A stretch of DNA of 64,000 bases from an uncultured Eubacteriales bacterium (GCA_900548145.1 URJB01000004.1:22921-86920); one strand, 5' to 3'. Positions 41,389 through 50,348 are shown, counted from the first letter of the stretch. Notes: generated by a model not told the origin, from the sequence alone. A program made the numbers and translations.

Positions 41389-42048
41389 ATGAAGCGTGTC
41401 TATGCGTCCTCCCAGTACGCAAAGCCACACGAGCAATACTGCCGGGAGGTATTTCCCACAGAGGCAGAGCAGATTTTCCAGAAGGCCGAAGCGTACTACC
41501 GGGATTTTCTCAAGGACATGCCCGACCTCGGCGAGAACATGATGGCAAAAAACATGCTGGACTGGTTCACAATCCTTTCCTTCTATGAAGCCAGCGGCCG
41601 CCGGCTGGACGGCGAAGCTCTGCTGACCATCAAGCGCAGGGCCGTTGAACGGCTGAAATTTCTGGGGAAATTCGTGGACGGCAACAAGAGCCAGTGGCCC
41701 TACCGCCTATTTGAAAAGATCTATCGGAAATTCATCCGGATGCAGCAGGAACACCAGGCCAAGGGCGAATGGATGGACAGCTGGAAGGTGGAGCTCAACC
41801 CCGACCACCGCACGGAGGGCTTCTGCTTTCACCTTGTGGGCTGCCCCATCGCCAGATATGCGAAGGCGCACGGCTACGAAGACCTGCTGCCCTATCTCTG
41901 CAAGACCGACCACTTTCTGGCGGAAGTCCTGCATACCCGTCTCATCCGCACCCAGACGGAAGCGCTGGGCGGCGCCTGTTGCGACTACTGGTACGTAGGC
42001 GACCAAAGCCCCGCGCTGGAAGCTTACAAGGATTTGGAACAAATTTAA
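41389..42048 (+). CDS. L-2-amino-thiazoline-4-carboxylate hydrolase-like protein (3)
   Basis: A 219-residue member of the ATC-hydrolase family. Features are VELNPDHRTEGFCFHLVGCPIARYAKAHGYEDLLPYLCKTDHFLAEVLHTRLIRTQTEALGGACCDYWYVGD: the 'GCPI...YLCKTDHFL' middle, R-T-x-T/L and the closing GGACCDYW. It is the last gene of the long operon, starting 12 bp after the methyltransferase, with a terminator 35 bp downstream. Confidence 0.8.
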   Translation: MKRVYASSQYAKPHEQYCREVFPTEAEQIFQKAEAYYRDFLKDMPDLGENMMAKNMLDWFTILSFYEASGRRLDGEALLTIKRRAVERLKFLGKFVDGNKSQWPYRLFEKIYRKFIRMQQEHQAKGEWMDSWKVELNPDHRTEGFCFHLVGCPIARYAKAHGYEDLLPYLCKTDHFLAEVLHTRLIRTQTEALGGACCDYWYVGDQSPALEAYKDLEQI

Positions 42049-42083
42049 TGAAAAATGTCTCCAGATAAACAGCCTCTATTCCA

Positions 42084-42123
42084 ACAGACCTACGGACGTG
42101 ATTTCTCCGTGGGTCTGTTTTTG
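42084..42123 (+). terminator. terminator of the hydrolase/methyltransferase operon
   Basis: Stem ACAGACCTACGGA / TCCGTGGGTCTGT (one wobble pair) with a 9-base loop, followed by TTTTG. It closes the operon that begins at 31455. Confidence 0.8.
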
Positions 42124-42124
42124 A

Positions 42125-42184
42125 TTGACAAAAATGAAAACAGCTTATATAATTACGTTGTATTTAATTACAGTGTAATTATAT
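42125..42184 (+). promoter_or_regulatory. promoter with a long palindromic TetR operator
   Basis: TTGACA (42125-42130), 17-bp spacer, TATAAT (42148-42153). The -10 lies in the left arm of a palindrome: ATATAATTACGTTGTA (42147-42162) and TACAGTGTAATTATAT (42169-42184), which pair in 14 of 16 positions around TTTAAT. Repressor bound here would block RNA polymerase. The TetR gene starts 13 bp downstream, so autoregulation is likely. Confidence 0.8.
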
Positions 42185-42197
42185 AAGAGGTGACAAG

Positions 42198-42827
42198 ATG
42201 GCAAATCGGGATCATACGCTGGACTCCAAAATAACGGACGCAGCCTATTCCGAATTTCTGGAAAAAGGCTATCCAACCACTTCCCTGCGCAAAATAGCGG
42301 AAAAAGCCGGCGTCACGGTGGGAGCAATCCAAATTCGTTATAAAACGAAGGACGAACTGTTTTGCAGCTTGTTGAAGCCATTTCTATCCGAAATCGAGCA
42401 AACATTTCAGGACACCAAAGTGGAGTACTGGCATTACCCGCCTGGTAAGCGGCTGGCCTGTCTGGAAACCTCCATGCGGATGGAATCCGAAGCCATCCTG
42501 AACCTGATCTTCGACCACTACAACGACGCAGTCCTGCTGCTGTGCCGCAGTGACGGCAGCAGCCTGGCGGGCTGCTTCGACCAGATCGTCGAGCGGAAGG
42601 TAAGCGAAACCGAGGCGTTTTTTCAGGAGCTGAATGCGGATTTTTTCGACCAGAATCTGCTGCAGCTGCTGATCGCTTCGCAGTTTCACAGCTACAGACA
42701 GATCGTGAAAAACGGCTATGAACGGACGAAGGCCAAAGACTACATGAATGCGTTAATGAGCTACCATATGGGCGGCTGGACGGCGCTGCTGAACAGTGCT
42801 GCCAAACAGAAAGGGGAAGAACAATGA
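42198..42827 (+). CDS. TetR/AcrR-family transcriptional regulator
   Basis: A 209-residue repressor with GAGGTG before ATG. The N-terminal helix-turn-helix is ITDAAYSEFLEKGYPTTSLRKIAEKAGVTVGAIQIRYKTKDELFCSLL (residues ~10-57), the usual TetR signature. The C-terminal ligand domain is helical. Its gene overlaps the ATC-hydrolase-like gene by 4 bp (ATGA), and a long palindrome overlaps its promoter. It probably senses a small molecule that the downstream enzyme transforms; it might also act on the big operon, though no second copy of the operator was seen there. Confidence 0.88.
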   Translation: MANRDHTLDSKITDAAYSEFLEKGYPTTSLRKIAEKAGVTVGAIQIRYKTKDELFCSLLKPFLSEIEQTFQDTKVEYWHYPPGKRLACLETSMRMESEAILNLIFDHYNDAVLLLCRSDGSSLAGCFDQIVERKVSETEAFFQELNADFFDQNLLQLLIASQFHSYRQIVKNGYERTKAKDYMNALMSYHMGGWTALLNSAAKQKGEEQ

Positions 42828-43450
42828 AATACAATGGCTTTTACTTCTGGCTATTTTCCAAACCCATGAAACAGGTATTAACGGAGAAATACGATCGGGC
42901 CTATGCCGATTCCCTCATGAAAAAAAGTAAGCAGGTCTATCGCCAGCTGGTCGAAGCAGCCGACGACATCGGAGACGACAATCCCATGGCCTACAACGAG
43001 TTATTCGCGCTGGCGTTCGTTGCGCCGTATATTGCCAGCGACAAAGCAGTGCCCCCGGAAACCATACAGGAGATGATGCGCCGGGCGCTCTACCATATAA
43101 AATGGTATCTCGGCAGGACGGATCTGAACACGGAAAAGGGCAAGGCGGAAAACAAAAAAAGCATCACCCGGTATGTCAAATGGTACACGCCGGAAAAAGA
43201 GCGGCAGTACCCCACCTCCTTCAAGGTGGATTTTGTCGGTCAGCCCCACCCGGGAGCCTGTTACTACCGCATCACCCGCTGTCCGATCTGCGCCTACACC
43301 CAAAAGCTGGGCGTTTCGGAATTGATGCCGCTTTTCTGCGAGCTGGACAATGTGATGATCACGCTCCAGCACGGCGTTCTCCACCGCCAGCAAACGATCG
43401 CTTCCGGCGGCGATTATTGTGATTACTATATTACCGGGAACAGGGAATAA
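42824..43450 (+). CDS. L-2-amino-thiazoline-4-carboxylate hydrolase-like protein (4)
   Basis: A 208-residue paralogue cotranscribed with the TetR gene (ATGA). The family region is VDFVGQPHPGACYYRITRCPICAYTQKLGVSELMPLFCELDNVMITLQHGVLHRQQTIASGGDYCDYYITGN, with CPIC, FCELD and the closing GGDYCDYY. It closely resembles the protein at 41389 in layout. It is followed by a strong terminator, so this two-gene unit is independent of the long operon. Confidence 0.8.
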   Translation: MKYNGFYFWLFSKPMKQVLTEKYDRAYADSLMKKSKQVYRQLVEAADDIGDDNPMAYNELFALAFVAPYIASDKAVPPETIQEMMRRALYHIKWYLGRTDLNTEKGKAENKKSITRYVKWYTPEKERQYPTSFKVDFVGQPHPGACYYRITRCPICAYTQKLGVSELMPLFCELDNVMITLQHGVLHRQQTIASGGDYCDYYITGNRE

Positions 43451-43454
43451 ACTC

Positions 43455-43484
43455 AAACCCACCGGTTAAACCGGTGGGTTTTTA
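43455..43484 (+). terminator. terminator of the TetR operon
   Basis: A 12-bp perfect stem AACCCACCGGTT / AACCGGTGGGTT with a 1-base nominal centre, flanked by AA upstream and TTT downstream. Confidence 0.88.
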
Positions 43485-43548
43485 TGCTTAGAAAGTACTA
43501 TTTCCCTGAAAGGCTGCCTCCTAAGTTCGTTCAAAATGCAATCAATTG

Positions 43549-43878
43549 CTACTTTTCCGTGGTATACCAGATGGTTTTACCATCGGTGAAAATCGTGATT
43601 TCTCCTTTCTCATCCGTGCGAAGAATCAGACAGCCTGTTTGTTGAAGCCGCTTTAACGTTTCCGGGTGGGGATGTTCACTGCTGCTTTCAGCACAAGAAA
43701 TAACGGCAATGGAAGGCTGAACGGCATCCAAAAATTCCTGACAAGAAGAAGCAGCTGCTCCATGATGGCCCACCTTCAGCACATCGGCCGAAAGATCGAG
43801 TCCATTGGCCAGCATGTCCCGTTCCGCGTTTTCCATGGCGTCGCCGGTGAAAAAGAAAGAGTTACCCTCTATGTTCAT
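43549..43878 (-). pseudogene. C-terminal fragment of a ComEC/Rec2-like metallo-beta-lactamase domain
   Basis: About 108 residues: FFFTGDAMENAERDML, ADVLKVGHHGAAASSCQEFLDAVQPSIAVISC and HPHPETLKRLQQTGC. These are the last motifs of the beta-lactamase-like domain of ComEC proteins (TGD, KVGHHGS, HPHP). The first half, with the HxHxDH metal motif, is missing, and a stop lies directly before the first ATG. It is a leftover of a DNA-uptake or related hydrolase gene, probably not functional. Confidence 0.75.
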
Positions 43879-43964
43879 CCCCTAAAAAGCACCCAATGCG
43901 ATATCAGGCTTCAAGAATAGGCGACAACGCCATTCAAGCTGTATTTCCCCTTTTGTTTTTCCCA

Positions 43965-43993
43965 TGGACAAATCCTACGAAATATCCTATAAT
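43965..43993 (+). promoter_or_regulatory. sigma-A promoter of gpmA
   Basis: TGGACA (43965-43970), 17-bp spacer, TATAAT (43988-43993), 53 bp before the start codon. Confidence 0.75.
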
Positions 43994-44046
43994 ATCCACG
44001 GTTAAACGCAACTAACCAAATAAAATCAGATCGGAGGCCATAAAGA

Positions 44047-44796
44047 ATGAAACACACGCTCGTTTTGCTGCGGCATGGAGAAAGCGAATGGAATTTGGAA
44101 AACCGTTTTACCGGGTGGACGGATGTTGACCTGACCGAAAAGGGAACCGAAGAGGCGAAGGCCGCCGGACGGCTCATGAAGGCGGAAGGCTATCACTTTG
44201 ACGTTGCCTATACTTCCTACCTGAAGCGGGCCAATCATACGCTGGCACTGGCACTGGCCGAGATGGGCGAAGCCAATATCCCGGTGGTGCGGAGCTGGAA
44301 ATTGAACGAGCGTCACTACGGCGCACTGCAAGGCTTGAATAAGACGGAAACCGCGAAAAAATATGGCGAAGAACAGGTGCATATCTGGCGGCGTTCCTTC
44401 GATGTGCAGCCGCCTGCGCTTACGCCGGACGACGAACGGAATCCCGCAAAACAGGCCCTGTACGCGCAGATCGATTCCAAGGAACTGCCGCTGACAGAGA
44501 GTCTGAAGGATACCATCGCCCGGGTGATCCCCTACTATCAGGCGGAAATCGAGCCTCGAATGAATGCGGGCGAGACCGTTCTGGTCGCCGCCCACGGCAA
44601 TTCTCTGCGGGCCATGGTGATGTACTTCGATCACCTCAGCGAAGAAGCGATCACCGCCGTCAATATTCCCACCGGCGTGCCGCTGGTTTATGAATTTGAC
44701 GAAGACGGCCAAGCCATTCGGCATTTCTATCTGGGGGACGCTGCGGCTGTGGAGGCCAAAATGCGGGCCGTGGCGGCGCAGGGCAAGGCCAAATAA
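44047..44796 (+). CDS. gpmA: 2,3-bisphosphoglycerate-dependent phosphoglycerate mutase
   Basis: A 249-residue enzyme of the dPGM type that interconverts 3- and 2-phosphoglycerate in glycolysis. The histidine-phosphatase motif is [23 protein letters not shown] (catalytic His10). Also present are [44 protein letters not shown] and [13 protein letters not shown] with the second His. Length and motifs fit the usual 230-250-residue GpmA. GGAGG lies 11 bp before the ATG. The ZIP transporter follows 20 bp later and may be cotranscribed. Confidence 0.96.
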   Translation: MKHTLVLLRHGESEWNLENRFTGWTDVDLTEKGTEEAKAAGRLMKAEGYHFDVAYTSYLKRANHTLALALAEMGEANIPVVRSWKLNERHYGALQGLNKTETAKKYGEEQVHIWRRSFDVQPPALTPDDERNPAKQALYAQIDSKELPLTESLKDTIARVIPYYQAEIEPRMNAGETVLVAAHGNSLRAMVMYFDHLSEEAITAVNIPTGVPLVYEFDEDGQAIRHFYLGDAAAVEAKMRAVAAQGKAK

Positions 44797-44816
44797 TTTT
44801 AAGGAGCAGCTGGAAC

Positions 44817-45593
44817 ATGGAAGCGTTTTATGGGATCCTGATCCCCTTTTTGGGAACGTCGCTGGGCGCGGCGTGCGTATTCTTTATGAAAAAAACGTTG
44901 AGCGACCGTGTCCAGCGCTCGCTGACCGGCTTCGCTGCCGGTGTGATGGTGGCCGCCAGCGTATGGAGCCTGCTGATCCCTGCCATTGAGCAATCCGCCG
45001 CCATGGGAACCTGGGCGTTCGTTCCGGCGGCAGCGGGCTTCTGGATCGGCGTGCTGTTCCTGCTGGCGCTGGATCACCTGATCCCGCATCTCCATGCCAA
45101 CAGCGCCAGCGCTGAGGGCCCCAAAAGCCGCCTGCAGCGCACCACAATGATGGTGCTGGCCGTGACGCTGCATAACATTCCCGAAGGGATGGCCGTGGGC
45201 GTGGTGTACGCCGGGTATCTTTCGGGCAATGCGCAGATCACGGCGGCCGGGGCGCTGGCTCTGTCCCTCGGAATCGCCATCCAGAATTTCCCGGAAGGGG
45301 CCATCATCTCCCTGCCGTTGAGAGCAGAGGGTGCCGGCAAAGGGCGGGCCTTCATGGGCGGCGTACTGTCCGGCGTTGTGGAGCCCATCGGCGCGGTGCT
45401 GACCATTCTGGCGGCGCGGCTGATCGTCCCGGCGCTGCCGTATTTGCTGAGCTTTGCTGCAGGAGCCATGCTCTATGTGGTGGTGGAAGAACTGATCCCG
45501 GAAATGTCTCAGGGGGAGCATTCCAATATCGGAACGGTGTTCTTTGCCGTCGGTTTCAGCGTCATGATGATCTTGGATGTGGCATTGGGCTGA
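44817..45593 (+). CDS. ZIP-family metal transporter
   Basis: A 258-residue membrane protein with AAGGAG before ATG. Eight hydrophobic segments are expected for the family; the diagnostic metal-binding helices read LAVTLHNIPEGMAVGVVYAG (HNIPEG) and LSLGIAIQNFPEGAIISLPL (QNFPEG, with Gln where many have His). HLIPHLHAN lies in a His-bearing loop. ZIP proteins import Zn2+, Fe2+ or related ions into the cytoplasm. GufA/ZupT-like bacterial forms are the closest type. Terminated at 45611. Confidence 0.9.
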   Translation: MEAFYGILIPFLGTSLGAACVFFMKKTLSDRVQRSLTGFAAGVMVAASVWSLLIPAIEQSAAMGTWAFVPAAAGFWIGVLFLLALDHLIPHLHANSASAEGPKSRLQRTTMMVLAVTLHNIPEGMAVGVVYAGYLSGNAQITAAGALALSLGIAIQNFPEGAIISLPLRAEGAGKGRAFMGGVLSGVVEPIGAVLTILAARLIVPALPYLLSFAAGAMLYVVVEELIPEMSQGEHSNIGTVFFAVGFSVMMILDVALG

Positions 45594-45610
45594 AGCCCTT
45601 GCCCTTCAAT

Positions 45611-45640
45611 GAAAAAGCCTGTCTGCGGACGGGCTTTTTC
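45611..45640 (+). terminator. rho-independent terminator
   Basis: Stem GAAAAAGCCTGTC / GACGGGCTTTTTC (one wobble pair) around TGCG, 18 bp after the ZIP gene stop. Confidence 0.85.
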
Positions 45641-45697
45641 AGTTGGCCTTACCTGGAAACTTCTTCAACGATTTGGAGCTTTTTTGTCCAATCGGGA

Positions 45698-45744
45698 TAG
45701 ACACGGAAGGCAAAAACCGATAGAATGTTCCTCGGTTAGAGGAA
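45698..45744 (+). promoter_or_regulatory. putative promoter and operator of the AraC/ABC operon
   Basis: TAGACA (45698-45703), 17-bp spacer, TAGAAT (45721-45726). Just after the -10 is the palindrome TTCCTC-GGTTA-GAGGAA (45728-45744), a candidate binding site in the early transcribed region. Confidence 0.55.
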
Positions 45745-45772
45745 ATTAACTCAGGGAAAGGAGGAGGAACGT

Positions 45773-46735
45773 ATGCTGAACGACTTGCTGGCGCAGCAGC
45801 CCGGCGCAGTGTTGCTGGTGCAAAACGACGAATGTGCCGTATGGCAGTTCCGCAACGAAACCGGCGACGGAACGATGACCGCCTATTCCATTTTCCCGGG
45901 GATCGCGCTCCATTACAATGATTTTCATATGGAATACTTCGATTCCGGGTTTGTCCCGGCGGGAAACCTGCTGGCCGTCGACCATTGCCGGGAAGGGCGG
46001 ATGGAATACGCGGCGGCGGAGAACGCCGTGGCCTATATGAGTGCGGGAGACATGAAGCTGGATCGCAGACTGCATCACACGGGGCGGTTCATTTTTCCCA
46101 CAGGGCACTATCACGGCCTGACGGTGGGGTTGGAACTGACGGCGGCACGGAAAACCCTGCGGACGGAACTGAAATACTTTCAGATTCAGCCCGACCAGAT
46201 CTTCGAAAAATTCGAACTGGGCGAGTACCCGCGGGTATTCCACGACGCTGCGTTGGTAGAGCATCTCTTCGGCGAAATGTATCAGGTGCCGCAGACGATC
46301 CGTCTTCCCTATCTCCGCACCAAAATTCTGGAACTGCTGCTTTATCTGCAGGGGATGGAAATTCCGCAGGAGACGGCGGATCGCCCTTACTTTTACCGCA
46401 CACAGGTAGAAAAAGTGCGGGCGATCCAGCGTTTTCTGACGGAGCATCTGACGCAGAACATTTCGCAGGAGCAGCTGTCCCGGCAGTTCGATTTCCCGCT
46501 GACCAGCATGAAAAAATGCTTTCAGTCGATCACGGGTTCCACGATCGGCGCATGGGTAACGACCTGCCGCATGAACCGGGCGGCGGAAATGCTGAGGAGC
46601 GACCGGGGAAAGAGCATTGCCGACGTGGGCTGCTGCGTTGGGTATGACAGCGCCAGCAAATTCGCGGCTGCGTTCCGCAAAACGATGGGCATGACGCCGT
46701 CGGAATATCGCATGGAAAGAGGGGGCAAAGAATGA
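45773..46735 (+). CDS. AraC-family regulator of an ABC transporter pair
   Basis: A 320-residue soluble regulator with AAGGAGGAGG before ATG. The N-terminal ~200 residues form a ligand domain with HYNDFHMEYFDSGFVPAGNLLAVDHCREGRMEY. The C-terminal double helix-turn-helix spans ~225-320 (ISQEQLSRQFDFPLTSMKKCFQ, then IADVGCCVGYDSASKFAAAFRK, ending GMTPSEYRM). The layout resembles YbtA/PchR-type regulators of siderophore systems. It is coupled by ATGA to the first ABC gene, so it probably governs that pair. The inducer is not visible from sequence. Confidence 0.85.
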   Translation: MLNDLLAQQPGAVLLVQNDECAVWQFRNETGDGTMTAYSIFPGIALHYNDFHMEYFDSGFVPAGNLLAVDHCREGRMEYAAAENAVAYMSAGDMKLDRRLHHTGRFIFPTGHYHGLTVGLELTAARKTLRTELKYFQIQPDQIFEKFELGEYPRVFHDAALVEHLFGEMYQVPQTIRLPYLRTKILELLLYLQGMEIPQETADRPYFYRTQVEKVRAIQRFLTEHLTQNISQEQLSRQFDFPLTSMKKCFQSITGSTIGAWVTTCRMNRAAEMLRSDRGKSIADVGCCVGYDSASKFAAAFRKTMGMTPSEYRMERGGKE

Positions 46736-48504
46736 AAACAAAAGAAAAAAGCTGGATTCAGTCGCTTTTCGCCTATGCCGAGGGCGAGAAGAAGAAAATG
46801 CTGCTTTCGGTGGTGCTGTCCATCGTCAGCGTTTCGGCGGGACTGGTCCCGTTCTACTGCATGTATCGAATCATCTGCCTGTTCGTGGCGGAAACGGCCA
46901 CTGCGTCAGTGATCGTCGGCTGGTGTCTCTGGGCGCTGCTGGCCTACGCCGTGAAGATCGTCACGTTCACGCTGTCCACCGGCGTTTCGCACAATATGGC
47001 CTATCATGTGCTGGAAGGGGTGCGTCTCCGGCTGGCGGATCGTTTTCTGCACGCGCCGCTGGGCAATGTGGAAAACCACACCATCGGCGAGATCAAGAGC
47101 ATGATGGTGGACAAGATCGAGAATCTGGAGCCTCCGCTGGCTCACATGATCCCCGAGGGCGCAGGCCACGTAGTGCTGCCCATCGTCAGCATCATCGCGC
47201 TTTTGTGCATTGACTGGCGGCTGGCGCTGGCCTCGCTGGTCACGTTTCCGCTGTCCATGGTCTGCATGATGCTGACGATGACCATCAGCGGCAAGAATTT
47301 CCAGAAATACGACCAGTCCAACGCCTACATGAACAGCACCATCGTCGAGTATGTCGAGGGTATCGAGGTCATCAAGGCCTTTGGCCGGGCGGGCGTGTCC
47401 TACGAAAAGTACGCCAAGGCCATCACGGATTTTCGCACCTTTGTGGTCAAGTGGCTGTCGTCCACCTATCTCACCATGAAGCTGAGCTTCGCGCTGTTCC
47501 CGTCTACGCTGATCGGCACCCTGCCGGTAGCGCTGGCGCTGGCCACCAACGGGACCATCACCGCTCCGCTGGCGGCGCTGGCCGTGATGCTGTCCATCTC
47601 CATGGTGGGTTCGCTGGCAAAGCTGGAAGTCTTCTCCGAAAACATGCGGCAGGTGGAGTTTACGGTAAAGGGCCTGCAGGAGTTCCTCGAAATGCCGGAG
47701 CTGCCGGAACCGAAGAACCGCGCTGTGGTTCCGTCTGCCGGCGTGGAGCTCAAAAACGTGCATTTCTCCTATACCGGCAACGCGGAGGACGAGGTGCTGC
47801 ACGGCGTAGACCTGAGCCTGCCCCAGGGCAGCTTTACCGCGCTGGTAGGCCCTTCCGGCGGCGGCAAGTCCACCGTGGCCAAGCTGATCGCCCGTTTCTG
47901 GGACGTGACCTCCGGCAGTATCGAAATCGGCGGCGTGAGCGTCAAGGATATGCCCCTTTCCCAGCTTTCCGAATACGTCAGCTTTGTGACGCAGGATAAC
48001 TTCCTGTTCCGCTGCTCGCTGCTGGAAAACATCCGTCTGGGCAACCCCAGTGCGACGGATGAAGAGGTCAAGGCTGCGGCCCGGGCGGCGCAGTGTGAGG
48101 AATTCATTCAGAAGCTTCCGCTGGGCTACGACACTCCCGCCGGTGAAGCGGGCAAGCGCCTGTCCGGCGGTGAAAAGCAGCGTATCGCCATTGCCCGCAT
48201 GATGCTCAAGAATGCGCCCATCGTCATTCTGGATGAAGCCACCGCCTTTACCGACCCGGAAAACGAGGACAAGATTCAGCAGAGCATTGCCGCGCTGACC
48301 CGCGGCAAGACGCTGCTGGTCATCGCTCACCGGCTTTCCACCATCAAGAACGCCGATAACATCGTGGTGCTCAAAGAAGGCGCCATTGTGGCCGAGGGCA
48401 CACAGGAGCAGCTTCTGGAAACCTGCCCGCTGTACCGGGATATGTGGCAGGCTCACATCGGCGCGAAGAACTGGGCGGTCTCGTCCGCGGCAAAGGAGGC
48501 GTAA
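46732..48504 (+). CDS. ABC transporter half-protein, permease plus ATPase (first)
   Basis: A 590-residue type IV (exporter-fold) half-transporter. The N-terminal ~320 residues hold six membrane helices, beginning MLLSVVLSIVSVSAGLVPFYCMYRIICLFV. The ATPase has Walker A GPSGGGKST at 373-381, signature LSGGEKQR at 477-484, Walker B VILDEATAFTD and H-loop IAHRLST. Its start overlaps the AraC stop by 4 bp and the partner gene starts 3 bp after its stop. Such AraC plus two-ABC units are common in Clostridia; some relatives (YbtPQ) import siderophores despite the exporter fold. Direction and substrate here are unknown. Confidence 0.92.
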   Translation: MKTKEKSWIQSLFAYAEGEKKKMLLSVVLSIVSVSAGLVPFYCMYRIICLFVAETATASVIVGWCLWALLAYAVKIVTFTLSTGVSHNMAYHVLEGVRLRLADRFLHAPLGNVENHTIGEIKSMMVDKIENLEPPLAHMIPEGAGHVVLPIVSIIALLCIDWRLALASLVTFPLSMVCMMLTMTISGKNFQKYDQSNAYMNSTIVEYVEGIEVIKAFGRAGVSYEKYAKAITDFRTFVVKWLSSTYLTMKLSFALFPSTLIGTLPVALALATNGTITAPLAALAVMLSISMVGSLAKLEVFSENMRQVEFTVKGLQEFLEMPELPEPKNRAVVPSAGVELKNVHFSYTGNAEDEVLHGVDLSLPQGSFTALVGPSGGGKSTVAKLIARFWDVTSGSIEIGGVSVKDMPLSQLSEYVSFVTQDNFLFRCSLLENIRLGNPSATDEEVKAAARAAQCEEFIQKLPLGYDTPAGEAGKRLSGGEKQRIAIARMMLKNAPIVILDEATAFTDPENEDKIQQSIAALTRGKTLLVIAHRLSTIKNADNIVVLKEGAIVAEGTQEQLLETCPLYRDMWQAHIGAKNWAVSSAAKEA

Positions 48505-48507
48505 GGC

Positions 48508-50268
48508 ATGTTCAAAACAGTCAAGCGCATCATCGACTGGTGCGGCAAATTCAAGGGACGGCTGTACGCCGGGTTTGTCTGTTCGTTCTTTTCTCACATT
48601 TTCGCGGCCCTGCCGCTGATGGTGGCGGCCTATACGGTAGGTCTGCTGATAGACGCGCAGAAAACCGGCGCGGCGTTTGATACCAGCTGGATCTGGAAAT
48701 GCATCGTCATTCAGGTCGTTCTGGTGCTGCTGCGTTTCTTCTTCGATTACCTGCGGGCGCGCTATCAGGAGTCCATCAGCTATGAACTGACGGCCCGGGA
48801 CCGGCTGGCCGTGGGCGACGCGCTCAAGCGGGTATCGCTGGGCTACTTCCAGCAGATGTCCACGGGCAACATTCTCAATTCCATCACCACCGGCCTTGGC
48901 ACGCTGGAAAACATGGGCATCCGCATGATCGACAACTTTGTGGGCGGGTATCTGAATTTCCTTGTGATCTTCATCAGCCTTGCTGTGTTCAGCCCGGTAA
49001 CGGCGCTGATCGCGCTGGCGGCCGCGGTGCTGTCGTTCCTGTGTCTGCTGGTGATCTCTCATTACAGCGCGAAGAACGCCCCCGTGGAAGCGGCGGCCAA
49101 CCGCGACATGACGGGCGCCATTCTGGAATATGCCCGCGGCCTTGCGGTGGTCAAATCCTTCGGCGAAAGCGGCGCTTCGATGGATTCGGTGAAGAAAGCC
49201 GTGGCGGACAGCCGCCGCATTCATCTGAAGATCGAATGGGGCTATCTGCCTGCCAACGCGCTTCATCTGCTGGCGCTCAAATGCGGCAGCGTGGGTCTGG
49301 CGCTGGCGGCAAGCCTGATGTGCCTGAACGGGCAGATGGATTTTTCCGTGGCGCTGGTGTTCATCTTCTTCTCCTTCAGCATTTTTGCCAGTCTGGAGCC
49401 CATCAGCGACAGTGCCCACACTCTCAGTGTCATCAACGACGCCGTGGATCAGCTGGACGCGCTGCGGGGCGAGCACCTGATCGACGCAGATGGCAAGGAT
49501 ATTCCGCTTACCCATTACGACATTGAGTTCCGCCACGTGGACTTCGGCTACGACTCCCGGCAGATCTTGAAGGACGTGTCCTTCACCATCCCGGAAAAGA
49601 CCTCCACGGCGATCGTCGGCCCCTCCGGCAGCGGCAAGACCACCATCTGCAGCCTGCTGGCACGGTTCTACGATCCCCAGAAGGGCAGTATTTCCGTAGG
49701 CGGCCACAACCTGAAGGAACTGACCTGCGACAGTCTGCTTTCCAATATCTCCATGGTGTTCCAGAACGTCTACCTGTTCAACGACACCATCCGCGCCAAC
49801 ATCTGCTTCGGCAAGCCGGACGCGACGGAGGAAGAAATGATTGCCGCGGCGAAAAAAGCCCGCTGCCACGACTTCGTCATGTCGCTGCCCAACGGCTATG
49901 ACACCGTGGTCGGCGAGGGCGGCGGCACACTGTCCGGCGGCGAAAAGCAGCGCATCTCCATTGCCCGGGCCATGCTGAAGGATGCGCCCATCATCATTCT
50001 GGACGAGGCTACCGCCAGCATCGACCCGGAGAACGAGCATCTGATTCAATCCGCTTTGTCCGAGCTGACCCGTGGCAAGACGATCATCACCATTGCCCAC
50101 CGTCTGGCCACCATCGAGTACGCCGACCAGATTCTGGTCGTAGACGACGGCCGGATCGCCGAGCGCGGCACCCACGAAGAACTGATGCGGCAGGACGGCG
50201 TATACAAGCGTTTCATCCAGATCCGCGAAAAGGCCGAGGGGTGGCGTATCGGAGGAGAAGCTGCTTAA
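48508..50268 (+). CDS. ABC transporter half-protein, permease plus ATPase (second)
   Basis: A 586-residue partner. Six membrane helices occupy the first ~320 residues. The ATPase has Walker A GPSGSGKTT at 371-379, signature LSGGEKQR, Walker B IIILDEATASID and IAHRLAT. Both members keep a Glu after Walker B, so both ATP sites look competent, unlike many heterodimers with one degenerate site. A heterodimer with the previous protein is expected from the 3-bp spacing and the shared operon. Confidence 0.92.
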   Translation: MFKTVKRIIDWCGKFKGRLYAGFVCSFFSHIFAALPLMVAAYTVGLLIDAQKTGAAFDTSWIWKCIVIQVVLVLLRFFFDYLRARYQESISYELTARDRLAVGDALKRVSLGYFQQMSTGNILNSITTGLGTLENMGIRMIDNFVGGYLNFLVIFISLAVFSPVTALIALAAAVLSFLCLLVISHYSAKNAPVEAAANRDMTGAILEYARGLAVVKSFGESGASMDSVKKAVADSRRIHLKIEWGYLPANALHLLALKCGSVGLALAASLMCLNGQMDFSVALVFIFFSFSIFASLEPISDSAHTLSVINDAVDQLDALRGEHLIDADGKDIPLTHYDIEFRHVDFGYDSRQILKDVSFTIPEKTSTAIVGPSGSGKTTICSLLARFYDPQKGSISVGGHNLKELTCDSLLSNISMVFQNVYLFNDTIRANICFGKPDATEEEMIAAAKKARCHDFVMSLPNGYDTVVGEGGGTLSGGEKQRISIARAMLKDAPIIILDEATASIDPENEHLIQSALSELTRGKTIITIAHRLATIEYADQILVVDDGRIAERGTHEELMRQDGVYKRFIQIREKAEGWRIGGEAA

Positions 50269-50303
50269 CTTTTCCCGGCATAACCGATCCATTTTTCCAT
50301 CGA

Positions 50304-50337
50304 AAAGACCCTGCCTCGTGCAGGGTCTTTCTTTTTT
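50304..50337 (+). terminator. terminator of the ABC operon
   Basis: Stem AAAGACCCTGC / GCAGGGTCTTT around CTCGT followed by CTTTTTT. It lies between convergent genes and is symmetrical enough to serve the minus-strand gene as well. Confidence 0.88.
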
Positions 50338-50348
50338 CAGAATATCCG

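Noticed and set aside
46906..50292. A 1128-codon open frame on the minus strand
   Set aside because: It is antisense to the two ABC transporter genes, has no ribosome site or domain, and its His/Gln/Arg-rich composition is what GC-biased codons give on the reverse strand.
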